A stretch of 64,000 bases of DNA from Turnera subulata (lineage: Eukaryota; Streptophyta; Magnoliopsida; Malpighiales; Passifloraceae), in NCBI GenBank assembly GCA_028386065.3, contig JAKUCV010007854.1:66762-130761 (forward strand), given 5' to 3'. Numbering within the stretch: position 1 is the first letter of the stretch; every line of letters begins with the position of its first letter. This document shows, piece after piece, positions 12,679-22,874 of the stretch. The notes beneath the pieces were generated by a model. That model was not told where the DNA came from. It ran no database searches and worked only from the letters and a program-made list of their open reading frames with translations. Position numbers and translations under genes: made by a program.

Positions 12679-13994
12679 TCAATTCTTCTTGTGCCTTTTA
12701 CAGATCGCATCAATATCCCCACCTTTGTTCTCCTTGGTAAGGTGCTCGGAAGGTCCAAACCCAGGAGGCGTAGGCCCTTCCAAAAATGTCTCCCTTGCAC
12801 GGCACAAAGGCCCTTCAGAGTCGATCACATCCTCTTTCAACCACTCTAGATATGACATGGGAAGTTCTATCTTCAATTGGTTGCCAGTACTTTCTTTTAA
12901 AGGTAATGCCCAGCCCCCCTTTACAGCTTTCAAGGCTGCAGCCCTCATGGGCCCTATCATCGGAACTTGGATATTAGAAGGGATTGTCTAGTTTAAGCCG
13001 AACTGCCTCAGAACCTAATCAGGTGATAATATGTAGATCTCTCTATGCCTGGGAGTGTGACTCAATCATTACATAGGGTACGGATGACCACCACTTGCAT
13101 CTTGCATCCCGAGCCATCGACAGAACAAAGTAATCTGTTCAGCTTTGAGATCTTTCATATAGATGACCTAGTTTCGGATAGTGTTGAAGGAGACAGAATA
13201 ACCATGATGAATATAGTTTGTGGGATCAGTTTGGAGTCGCTCAATCAATATGAGGTGTTTGCATAGCCACATCTGCAAAAGGAGAAAAGGGTCAACACAA
13301 TAAAAGTGACAATTGGGAAGTGAAGGAGAGAACATATACCTGGAGCAAGAGAGGGGATCCAGTCATGGGAGTAATGGGATTATCTGCCAACATATCCAAA
13401 CAATTGAAAGTTTCACCCAATATCACAGGGACTAAACTCTTTTCATCAAAGAGTCTGACCACCAACGCGCCAACCCAAAGTCGACAAACACTGGGAGAGC
13501 CCACCAACAAGAACTCGTGTGTCATCACAAGGGCGAGGGCGTGATTGCGTTTCTTCCTCCAATCATGATCTTCCTCCCGCAGGTGTTGCTCTAAGCCGCC
13601 AAGAAAGTATTGGTCAATGATTTTCGATAGTTCCAGAAAGTTGTTTTGTTCTAAGAAGAAGCCAATCTTCCCTTCAGCTAAAAAGAGAAATTTACTAACT
13701 TCCTTCAAGAAAGCATCATCAAGAGAAACCGTGGCAACCCACTTTATGAATTTAGCACCTAAGAAGGCATTGAACTCATCAACAGTGGGACACAACTTTG
13801 TCATATCTTGGCCGAAAAAAATATCCGACGACTCTTGTCCCAGAATTTGGCAGCAGCATGAATCAGACTTTCGTTTATCACCAAGCCACGGAGCTTGTAT
13901 AATCTAAATAGCCCTAGCACTGCGAAACCATGCGACACACTGGAGGAAAACTTGCCATCCACTGAAGCACCTTAGCATGAAAATTCTCACTCAT
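12679..13994 (-). pseudogene. Antisense accessory ORF (plant mobile domain-like) of element B
   Basis: Read on the minus strand, an ATG at 13994-13992 opens a frame that, with a frameshift near 13900, runs through text typical of plant-mobile-domain proteins: HAAAKFWDK, then LCPTVDEFNAFLG (about 13760), then a helical region to about 13292. A last segment, 12960-12679, supplies a charged tail. Antisense ORFs of this type between pol and 3' LTR are an established feature of some Tat-lineage gypsy elements; their function is unknown. The ATG lies 67 bases downstream of a minus-strand TATAAATA box that copies the LTR promoter. Frameshifts and a stop near 13915 break the frame, so this copy is probably dead. 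The domain name is by resemblance only. Confidence 0.6.
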
Positions 13995-14060
13995 GATTGC
14001 CCTAGATGTATTTGGGATATGTTTTGATGAGTTGTGAGGGTCTATGAGTATTCAGGGGTT

Positions 14061-14250
14061 TATTTATAGTGTTCTGGGGGCGGTAGAATTCATGAAAACC
14101 CTAAAGCCCAAGCCTAAAACCGAAAAGGAAATGCACAGGGAGCTACGACCGCCAGCCCGGGCGGTTATACCATGAAAACCGCCGCACCTGGCGGTCATCC
14201 ACACAAGACCATCGGGTGTTGGCGGTTATCCACTAACTTGGCCGCCCGAC
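14061..14250 (-). promoter_or_regulatory. Antisense promoter module copied from the LTR
   Basis: On the minus strand the order is a GC-rich cluster of GGCGGTCAT/GGCGGTTAT words (14250-14146), including GTCGGGCGGCCA shared with the LTR at 16876, then CCCCAGAACACTATAAATA with the TATA box at 14068-14061. In the LTRs the matching text is AGAACACTATAAATAGG and CCCCAGAACTCTATAAATA. Spacing from cluster to TATA is also similar (85-190 bases here). The antisense ORF starts at 13994. Confidence 0.6.
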
Positions 14251-14929
14251 CAACACCAATGACCCGCCTAGAAAAATTCCAAAAAATCCAGAAAAATTAG
14301 GGGAGAGAGAAAAAGGGGAGGAGAGAAAGAATAAAAAGAAAAAGGGGAGAAAATGGGAGGAATACACATGTTATTTGAGGTCAAATTTTTTCACTTAGAC
14401 AAAGGGGGCACCTGTTGACTTTTTACTTGAATTTGCAAACGATAAGTGATTTTGTGTGAATAATGCCATGCATGCGAGACTTGTCGAGTTCAAATATATT
14501 TTGATGAGCATACAGCAGGGGCGCATCACCCATTTTGATTGATTCCCAGGAGCATGGCAGGCCCATCTACTCGATTCTCTTTGAAAAATCATATCCGATT
14601 TTGGGTTGAGACGCCCGGGATGATTATAAACTAGGGGCGTACTGGACCCCGTCTTTTTCAACCGTAACTAGATAAAGCTAGGGCATCATGTCCCAGCTCG
14701 AAAAAATCGAACAAGGGGCATGATGTGCCCGCATCTAGGCAAGGAGCAAGACATACCCCATTTCCTTCAAACCCACTAGGGAATCCGGGAGCACGAGAGG
14801 CATGTGATCCACACCACCTAGCCTTAAAGCAATATCTTCCCCAGACCAGTTAGACGATGAGCGAACCTGAGAAACTGAGAGATAAGACAACCAGGCCATG
14901 AAACGGCATCCATAACCTTCCCTAATAGA
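14251..14929 (+). other. Non-coding part of element B
   Basis: A purine-rich stretch (about 14280-14360) and unique-looking spacer. No gene seen. Confidence 0.45.
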
Positions 14930-16110
14930 CGATGAGAGTGAAAAGTCGAGGACCCGATCCTCGCAATCCTGAGATAAGATAAACTCAAAGCCGAGGACCT
15001 GGTTCTCGCAAACCCAGAGATGAGTCGACCTTGAGACAATTCCAAAGTCGAGAACCTAGTCCTCGCAACCCCGAGTTGAGATGAACCCAAAAGACAAGCC
15101 GAGGATCCAGTCCTTGCAAAACCCATAAACTGGGGACCTAGTCCTCGTAAACCTAAAAAACCCAAAGTCGAGGACCCGATCCTCACAAACCGTAAGCCAA
15201 AAACCCAGTTTTGCAGACCCAAAGCCAGGATCCAGTTCCTACAGACCATGAGATGAGCGAATCCAGATGTGAAGAAACCGAGAAAGGAGCAAACCTAAAG
15301 TTGGGTCCCAGTTCCCGGAAGCCTAGAAATGAATGAACCCGAAGCTGAGGACCCAGTCCTTGCATTGCTGAGTCGAGATGAACAAACCTAGATATAAAGG
15401 AGCCTAGAGAGGAGTGAACCCATAAGCCAAGGACCTAGTTCTTGCAAACCAAGCTGAGGACCCGGTTCTCGCAAACCTTGAGAAAACCAATCTAAAGACG
15501 GGACCCAGTTCTCGCAAACCTTGAGAGAAACAAATCCAGAGATGAGCAAGCCCAGAAGCTGGGGACCCAATTTTCGCCCTGAGTGAGTAAACCCTGAGAA
15601 GAGCAAACCGTGAGAAGTGTAAACCCAAAGTTGAGGACCTAGTCCCCGCAAACCCAAAGCCGATGACCCAGTTCTCGCAAAACACAAGCCAAGGACATAG
15701 TCCCCGCAAACATAAGCCGAGGACCCGGTTTTCATAAAACAAAAGCTGAGGAACCAGTCCCCCTAAACACAAAGTCGAGGATCCGATTCTTGCAAAACAC
15801 AAAGCCAAAGACCCGGCTCTCGCAAACACCGGGATGACATGATTCCCGAAAACCAAAAAAAATCTTGGGTTGAGATGATTCCCACAAACCACAACCTGGG
15901 ATGAGATGATTCCCACAAGCCGAAGACCCAGTCTTTGCAAATTACAAGCCGAGGACCCGGTTCTCATAAACCAAAAATATCACAACCCGAGATGAGATGA
16001 TTCCCGTAAGCCGAAGACCCGGTCTTCACAAACCACAAACCAAAAACCTAGTCCTCACAATCCAAAACTCGAGGGCCAGTCCCTCACAAACCTTTTGGAT
16101 GAGATAATTC
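14930..16110 (+). repeat. Tandem near-palindromes before the 3' LTR of element B
   Basis: Roughly two dozen degenerate copies of a 25-40 bp unit centred on GAGGACCCGGTTCTC and followed by GCAAACC, then about five copies of GGGATGAGATGATTCCC (15833-16110). Both are the same families as in 6480-7600. The cores are almost self-complementary, so each unit could form a short hairpin as single strand. Confidence 0.65.
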
Positions 16111-16236
16111 TTGAGGAGGAGCAGGAGATGCTCCAACCTTTGACACACACCACTCACATCAATCATTCAAATTTAGTTGTTCATTTCTTGCGTTGTTTCA
16201 TCCTTAGCTTCTAAGGACTCATCAGCGAGGGGCATC

Positions 16237-17835
16237 TGTGAACACCCAAATTTGACCCACGATTATTCTTCTATTTTTGATTTTGAACATGCTTGAACCT
16301 TGGGATTAATGAGATGATTTGGTCTTGGGTTAAGGCATGATAAACATTTAATTTAGTAGAATTTATATATTTTGGTAATTTGAACCCTTATGTGTATGAA
16401 TTCTAGGATTAATGAGATGATTTAATCTTAGGATAAAAATATATATTGAGATCTGATTTACTAAAATATGCTTTATCCCATTTATTTGGGCTTTCTTATT
16501 TATTTCAACTCAATTATATTAAGATGATTTATTTTTTGGTTAGGAATGAATTTAGAGGCCCAAGTTAATGGGATATGATTTTTCCAGAGTTGAGTAGCCC
16601 ATAAACACATTACTTACAGACTAATCTTGACTCTGATTTTTGTGGAAATCAGAACCAAATCATCCTTTAAAAGGTAAATGTATTTTTGGCATGATTTTTG
16701 CATAAAATGGGGAATTAATGTGTATCAATCAGTTATGGGATGATTGGAAGGAGTACTAATCAAGAAAAGAGAATTTTCTAGGTTGATTAGGGGTTAATTA
16801 CACGGTTAGATCAAATCAAGGCGAAATTAGGGGGATTGGTTGACGAAAAAGGAAAGAATGCGTAAAATCGGAAGAGTCGGGCGGCCATCTGGGGATGACC
16901 CCCAGGTCCTGGCGGTCATACAGTGATGACCGCCGGCCTGGTAGTCATAGGTGCCCAAAAAATGTTTTTTTGCCCGATTGTACACGGTTTTGGCCCAGAT
17001 TTCCGGCTAGAATCTTGACCATTAAGAGGTGCACGACCCCTACACTCCCCAGAACTCTATAAATAGGACCTCCAATTCACATCCGAAGGACACATAATCT
17101 CTCTTTCACACATACTCCCTATAAGCTTTGGTGCTTGGAGAAACTCTACTTCTCCAAGTTCAAAATCATTCTTAGGCAGAAACTCTGGAGAAATTTCGAG
17201 GGTAGCATCAATAAAGTGCAGCAAGAGTAGACCAAGAGGGGATTAAAAGATTTAGTTAAGGAGTGGAAAGAAGGTGGGTGAACAACACAACCCAAATCAA
17301 GGAGCTAGAGGAGGGCTACAAGAGGTAATCCTAAATCCTATTTTTGTCTACTAATTGTTGGTATTTTGATGATGATATTGATGATGTGAGTGTGGCGATG
17401 CCATGTCAAGAACTACGTGGGCTTTGAACCCGGTCCCGGGGTACGTAGGTGGTTTTTAGTGGTGGAAACTCAAGCCTAATTGTTTTTATTTTCCTCTTTG
17501 TTTCCATTTCATTTTATTATCTCTATGTGATTTGCTTCCACACAAACACACAATTTCATAAGGCATACAACATTCCTCAACTGCACAAAGTTTTGCCCCC
17601 AATATGGATGGGTGCCTAACACCTTCCCATCCGTGACAAACCCCCGGGCCCAATATCTTTGGTTCGCTAATCGGTTGCCTTAAAAGGAGTCATTGGGATT
17701 CAAGAACAGTTTTTCCCGAATTTTGCCCTATAATAAAATTCGAGTGGCGACTCCAAAGGTATTGGGTGACGGTGAAGAAGAAGATGTTAAGGAGTAGGTG
17801 AGGAGGCCCAATTAACTTTGGGTCGGGTCCTCACA
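16237..17835 (+). mobile_element. Full-length Tat/Ogre-type LTR (1,599 bp), 3' LTR of element B
   Basis: Starts TGTGAACACCC after the tract GCGAGGGGCATC and ends GGGTCCTCACA. TATA box TATAAATAG at 17058-17066, GGCGGTCAT cluster at 16875-16949, decoy primer-site motif GTGGCGACTCC near 17743. Similar over its length to 7717-9507 but with many substitutions and a ~190 bp length difference, so the two are not a recent pair. Tekay-type pol text begins in the next base, meaning this element inserted into a Tekay element. Confidence 0.85.
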
Positions 17836-18165
17836 TGTGAGTTCGATGTTATATTGGGCATGGTTTAGTTGTCCAGACGGCAAGAAATGGTGGATTGTCG
17901 GGCCAAAGAATTGTCCTTGTCTTAGGGCATCAATTGGTGTTCGTTGGAGAGCGAAGAGCTTTTTCGGCTTGCCGTAAATCGGCTATCTAGGCTTTCATGA
18001 TGATCCGAGAGGGATGTGATGCTTTCTCTGCTCATGTGGTAGATTCTTAGGTACCAAACTGGGCTTAGAGGATATCCTGACTATGCGGGAGTTTCCCAAT
18101 GATTTACCAAGGTTGCCTCATGAGCGGGAGGTAGAGTATGCGGTTGACTTAGTACGGGGAGTTTC
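17836..18165 (+). pseudogene. Tekay/Del-type gypsy pol, left fragment
   Basis: Translates as degenerate chromovirus pol: DVILGM followed by text like VDCRAKELSLS (end of the protease region) and then the linker up to EREVEYAVDLV just before reverse transcriptase. Several in-frame stops. It continues at 22875 after the copia insertion. The bases GTTTC (18161-18165) are duplicated at 22875-22879. Confidence 0.75.
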
Positions 18166-18549
18166 TGTTAGAACTCATGTCTCCTTGTCTCATTTCAGGG
18201 TTTTGATATTGACAAACCAAGCATGACTCAATTGATGACAAACAACCTTGAAGCAAAAAGAAATCAATCAAGGAACAAAGGTCCAAAGAGAAAAGAGCAC
18301 AAGAATTGAAGTAACAAGCAAGATGGGTTAGGAACACAAAATGTACAAGGGTAAAACACTCAACTCTTCTAAAGACATTGGCTCAAAATAAAATCAATTT
18401 TACACATGCATCAAATAGCATTCTTTCAAACATAAAAATGATTTCTGAGCATTGAACATCGATGTTCATGTTTTCAAACATCGATGTTCCTGCCTAGCAA
18501 TGTTCTAGAGAACAGGCAGTAGCCCAGAACATCGACGTTGGCTTCCCAA
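18166..18549 (+). mobile_element. 5' LTR remnant of the copia element
   Basis: Matches the first ~385 bases of the 3' LTR (21562 onward) closely and stops abruptly at 18549, where pol sequence takes over. It keeps the first three palindromes (18457, 18479 and the variant ACATCGACGT at 18530), with 22 and 51 base spacing, identical to the start of the array in the 3' LTR. Confidence 0.9.
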
Positions 18550-19128
18550 TCATGTCCTAAAGAGTCTCATCTTAAGGCAATTAAAAGAATTATGAAATAC
18601 CTAATAGGCACAATTAATGTTGGACTATGGTATCCTAAAGGTTCTACACTTCAACTCATAGGCTATTCCGACTCTGACTTTGCCGGATGCAAACTAGATC
18701 GTAAAAGTACTAGTGGAACTTGTCACTTACTTGGCAGCTCCTTAGTTTCTTGGTTTAGTAAAAAATAAGCTAGTGTAGCCTTATCCACCACCGAGGCGGA
18801 ATACATTGCAGCTGGTAGCTATTGTGCTCAAATCATTTGGATGAAACAACAACTTGAGGATTATGGTCTTACCATTAATCACATTCCTCTTATGTGTGAC
18901 AATACTAGTGCCATAACTCTAACTAAGAATCTAATCTTACATTCAAGGACAAAATATATTGACATTAGACATCACTTTATTAGAGATCATGTTCTCAAGG
19001 AAGAAATAGCTGTTGAATTTGCGGACACAAAATTTCAACTAGCCGATATTTTCACAAAACCCTTAGAGAAAGAGTCGTTCTTCCGAATTCGAAATGAACT
19101 AGGAATACTTGACTCAACATTAGTCTAA
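18550..19128 (+). pseudogene. Copia pol remnant: end of reverse transcriptase and RNase H
   Basis: Begins in the text SHLKAIKRIMKYL and LWYPKG of Sirevirus-type copia reverse transcriptase, then RNase H with YSDSDFAG, STTEAEYI and CDNTSAI carrying the expected acidic residues, then the canonical end RTKYIDIRHHFIRDHV and LADIFTKPL. One in-frame TAA (18766-18768) replaces a glutamine codon of SKKQASVAL-type text. Ends at the TAA at 19126. RNase H removes RNA from the RNA:DNA hybrid during reverse transcription. The deletion upstream makes this copy non-functional. Confidence 0.88.
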
Positions 19129-19263
19129 TTTATGCATCTTTTGTATGGTTCTATCGTATTGATTCTTTACTGACTTGAGCGTTGGAGTGTACTCTAAGTT
19201 ATTTTGCAGGTACACCTCATTTAGGCAAAAAGACAGGGGGAATAAGGATGCCGAGACTGCTAA

Positions 19264-19860
19264 ACATCGATGTTGCACACCAAAACATCGATGTTTGGAC
19301 TATACAAAACTGGCCCCGAGGCTGTAAACATCGATGTTGAGGATCAAACATCGATGTTGAGTGGACTAGAGTTCGTCTCATTTTCAACCAGTAGCTTACA
19401 ACATCGATGTCTACTCCCGACATCGATGTTTGTCTCATGTGCAGAATCAAGTCTTTAACCAGCATACTTAAACATCGATGTTCAGTATCAAAACATCGAT
19501 GTTCCGTAAGTACCCTCTTTTCCCAGTAATTTTAAACATCGATGCTTACAGGTAAGACATTGATGTTCTGTCGTTACTTGTTCAACTCTTTTCCAGTAGT
19601 CTGAAACATCGATGTCCTCACCGCCCAACATCGATGTTGTCTCGATTGTCGGCATTTCAGATTTTTTCTAGAGGCTCCACAACATCGATGTTGAACTTAT
19701 GAACATCGATGTTTTGACCTTACTTTTCAAAAAATATAGCCTTTGGGGAATCAAACATCGATGTCTTCAACCAGAACATCGATGTTTGACCGTTAAAATT
19801 TCAAAAATATAGCCGTTGGCGAGCCTCAACATCGATGTTCCTCTGACCAGACATCGATGT
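19264..19860 (+). repeat. Internal array of nine palindrome pairs (ACATCGATGT)
   Basis: Eighteen copies of the palindrome, starting at 19264/19285, 19328/19348, 19401/19420, 19472/19493, 19536/19557, 19606/19628, 19682/19703, 19755/19776 and 19829/19851. Distances within pairs are 19-22 bases (mostly 21), from pair to pair 64-76. Two copies are one-base variants. Later units also share CCGTT and AT-rich words with the LTR units, for example tgaccgtta followed by aaaatttcaaa. The array stops 187 bases before the ATG of the extra ORF. Confidence 0.92.
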
Positions 19861-20002
19861 TTATACGTTGTGATTCAAAAAAATAGCCGTTAACTAGCCG
19901 TTGGAGCCTGTTGCAAGGACTACAACGGCTCTATTTTTTGCTCCCCTATGTAAGTGATGCCTCCTTCTCTCATTTTACACACTTCCTACTGTTCATTCAC
20001 TC

Positions 20003-20010
20003 TATATTTA
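20003..20010 (+). promoter_or_regulatory. Possible TATA box before the extra ORF
   Basis: TATATTTA lies 38 bases upstream of the ORF's ATG and about 143 bases after the palindrome array. In the LTR, a consensus TATA box follows the array by about 99 bases. Weak by sequence alone. Confidence 0.3.
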
Positions 20011-20047
20011 CTCTCCACATCATTCTCCTACTCATTTTTTCTCAAGT

Positions 20048-21350
20048 ATGGCAAGTGGGAAGAAAAGTTCCAAAGGCAAATCTCCCGCTAAGGAGAGACC
20101 ATCCAAGCGAAGAGGAGGCTTCTCTAGCTCAGCCCCTCGCTATGCTGTGGAAGGCACCTCCATTTGGTTCTCTTCCAGGGCCCGACCTTCACAACTTCAT
20201 GTCTTACTTCTCCAAGCGGCTCATTGCAACCCCTTGTTATCTTCCAACAATTTACCCCGCCATGAAGAATTACACACAGCTGGAGCCCCTTCTTCAAGCA
20301 TTGGGATTATGGGGGTTCGTGACCCACAGTCAGCTTCAATTCAGTGGCGACTTTGTACGAGCTTTTTACTCCACCCTCCACCGAGATGGTGATAACCTGA
20401 CTACTCATGTAAATGGAGTCTCCATCAACATGACGTTGGAAGAATTTGGCACGGTTGCTGCCTTGCCTTTTCAGGGAGACGATATTGCATCATACGGAGG
20501 TGATCAATGTGCCACCATCCATGAACCACCCTTCCTAAATGAGCTTGGCTTCACGACCCTTGTTCGTCATAGTTCCGGGCGGCCAACCATTCAGACAATC
20601 AACCCGGAGTACCGACTTCTGTTCTACCTTCTCACCCGGATCATCAAGCCAAGAGACAACAACCACACAATCATATCCGTTGAAGATATGAAAGTGCTTC
20701 ATGCCATCCTTCACCATGCCCCAATTAATTGGGCACCATTTGTGCTTATGCACATGTCGGACTATCCGTCCACCTTTCCTGACCATCCCATATCATATGC
20801 CTTCCTAGTCGTGCGCATTTTGTTGCATGCAGGTGTCAATGCTCGGGTCGGTGCACAGGTTCCTCACTCAAAACTTTGGACAGTCAGTGATGCCACATTT
20901 CACAGCAGAAAATCAGTGGCAGAACCAAGGACCGGACAAACTTCCGAGCAAGCTCCAAGCACTGCTCCAGCAGAAAGCTCCCATGCTGCCGCTTCTCGAC
21001 GCCTACCCTCCGGAGTCACTCTTGAATCCATTGCTGATTCCATCCATGGTCTTCAATTAAGCATGACAAGCATGAGCCGAGCAATAGAAAGGATTGACAC
21101 AGAAGTGCAACGACAAGGCCACTCTCTTCGGTCTTACTTTGCCCGTGTGAACTACAATCCTCCAACATATCACACCACACTTCATGGCTACAATTTTGAC
21201 GATGAAGGTGATGATGATGATGAGGACTACACTAAAATTGTGGACGAAGATCCAATGGATGTGGAGGATGGTCAAGAAGGAGATGATGGTGAAGAAGGAG
21301 CAGCTGAAGATGAAAAGGATGATGATGGGAGCGAAAGCCAAACTTTCTAA
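20048..21350 (+). pseudogene. Extra ORF downstream of pol in the copia element
   Basis: The ATG at 20048 has A at -3 and G at +4. It opens a very basic Lys/Arg/Ser-rich N-terminus (MASGKKSSKGKSPAKERPSK...). A frameshift between about 20140 and 20185 moves the protein to the frame open up to TAA 21348-21350. That ~390-residue part has a conserved-looking helical core (FMSYFSKRLIATPCYLP, WGFVTHSQLQFSGDF, NMTLEEFG) resembling the putative plant transposon protein family found beside retroelements, then a Ser/Ala linker and an extremely acidic tail (Asp/Glu-rich from 21195). No membrane segment is obvious, so the 'envelope' label often used for this position in SIRE elements is not supported. Function unknown. 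Confidence 0.6.
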
Positions 21351-21545
21351 ACTCTTATCTCTTGTTATGTTTATGTCTTTTCAATTCAATAAAATGTTTC
21401 CTCTTGCTATTTCTTTTTGCTAATGCCAAAAGGGGGAAGATAAGAAGAAGTAATATGCACCAAGTTAGGGGGAATCATAGTTTGAAAAACATAGGGGGAA
21501 TTACATTCATAAAACTTGGCATACACTCTTATTTGTTTGTCATTA

Positions 21546-21560
21546 TCAAAAAGGGGGAAA
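21546..21560 (+). other. Polypurine tract of the copia element
   Basis: AAAAAGGGGGAAAT directly precedes the LTR start TGTTAGAA. Confidence 0.8.
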
Positions 21561-21851
21561 TTGTTAGAACTCATGTCTCCTTGTCTCATTTCAGGATTTT
21601 GATATTGACAAACCAAGCATGACTCAATTGATGACAAACAACCTTGAAGCAAAAAGAAATCAATCAAAGAACAAAGGTCCAAAGAGAAAAGAGCACAAGA
21701 ATTGAAGTAACAAGCAAGATGGGTTAGGAACACAAAATGTACAAGGGTAAAACACTCAATTCTTCTAAAGACATTAGCTCAAAACAAAATCAATTTTACA
21801 CATGCATCAAATAGCATTCTTTCAAACACAAAAATGATTATTGAGCATTGA

Positions 21852-22341
21852 ACATCGATGTTCAAGTTTTCAAACATCGATGTTCCTGCCTAACAATGTT
21901 CCAGAAAACAGGCAGTAGTCCAGAACATCGACGTTGGCTTCCCAAACATCGATGTTCTTGTGACCGTTGCACTTTAAACTTTTTGCAGCACCAGAACATC
22001 GATGTTTCAATTCAAGACATCGATGTTCCCTCAATTTGTTTTCTTTAGAACTTCGGCAGAGGCTCAAAACATCGATGTCCAAATGGCAAACATCGATGTT
22101 CATCATTAAGACATCGATGTTCCCATGATGCTCATCTTTAATTTGTTTTTGGCAGTGTTTCAAAACATTGATGTTCCCATGGCAAACATCGATGTTTTAG
22201 TAACCGTTAGACCTAATAATTCATATTAGCTATCACAACATCGATGTTCATTCATGAAACATCGATGTTCTCATGACCGTTAGCCCAAAATTTCAAATTT
22301 ACTGGCTAAAACATCGATGTTCCATACCTAAACATCGATGT
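21852..22341 (+). repeat. LTR array of palindrome pairs (ACATCGATGT)
   Basis: Fifteen copies starting at 21852/21874, 21925/21946, 21996/22017, 22069/22090/22111 (a triplet), 22165/22186, 22238/22259 and 22311/22332. Spacing within pairs is 21 bases in all but the first (22). The first member of each pair recurs at 73, 71, 73, 96, 73 and 73 bases; the 96 step is the triplet. CCGTT words follow several pairs (for example near 21963, 22203, 22276 and 22345). Two copies (21925, 22165) carry one substitution. Confidence 0.93.
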
Positions 22342-22439
22342 TGTGCCGTTGTGAGCAGACACCTTTTTCAACTCCCCATGCCATTTTGTCTAAAGGTGTT
22401 TTGGATTGATTCCATAACGATTATACATGTTTTGAGACA

Positions 22440-22448
22440 TATAAATAG
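22440..22448 (+). promoter_or_regulatory. TATA box of the copia LTR
   Basis: TATAAATAG 99 bases after the last palindrome. RNA would be expected to begin about 30 bases downstream, so the palindromes occupy the classic enhancer position of U3. Confidence 0.6.
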
Positions 22449-22874
22449 AGGATTTACATCTCTGTTTAAATGAATCAACTCTCTACATTTTAAGCATCAA
22501 TTATCATACATACATTGCAATTTTTAATGAGCCAATTTCCTTGAGAATTGAGAGTTGCCTTTATAGAGCTTTACTTGTTACTCATATCCACTATTTGAGA
22601 GAACTTTTGTTTGAGCGATTTTAAAGTGTTGTTCATACACCTTAAGGGAGGATTGTTCCCTTGTAGCAACTCATAGGAAGAGTGTTTTCTTTCCTTGAGA
22701 GAAGTCTTGAAGTGAGGTATCTTCAAGCAAGTAGAGCTTCGTGTGACTCGGGCTCTAGGTTTGTATACGGTTTGTTAAGCACCCGGAAGCTTAACCTAGA
22801 TAGTGAAATCTTCGAGAGAGTCNCCCCCCCCCTCTCTCTCCCTCTCTCTCTAGCGTAGGGCACCTATTCTAACA

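Larger units (their letters stand above)
18166..22874 (+). mobile_element. Nested Ty1/copia (SIRE/Maximus-like) deletion derivative
   Basis: Terminal repeats TGTTAGAA at 18166 and TTCTAACA at 22874 with a 5-bp target duplication GTTTC on both sides. Order: truncated 5' LTR, the end of pol, a palindrome array, an extra ORF, polypurine tract, complete 3' LTR. The primer site, Gag, integrase and most of reverse transcriptase were removed by a deletion joining mid-LTR (18549) to pol. It lies inside the Tekay pol gene. Confidence 0.9.
21562..22874 (+). mobile_element. 3' LTR of the copia element (1,313 bp)
   Basis: Complete LTR with TGTTAGAA...TTCTAACA ends. U3 contains the palindrome array (21852-22341), then TATAAATAG at 22440-22448. 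The only ambiguous base of the window, n at 22823, falls here before a run of C and a CT microsatellite, so the end of this LTR is imperfectly sequenced. Confidence 0.92.

Noticed and set aside
19264..22341. Regular repeats that could be taken for a CRISPR array
   Set aside because: The repeat is only 10-12 bp and palindromic, spacers are related to each other, and the arrays lie in a retrotransposon LTR and internal region of a plant genome.
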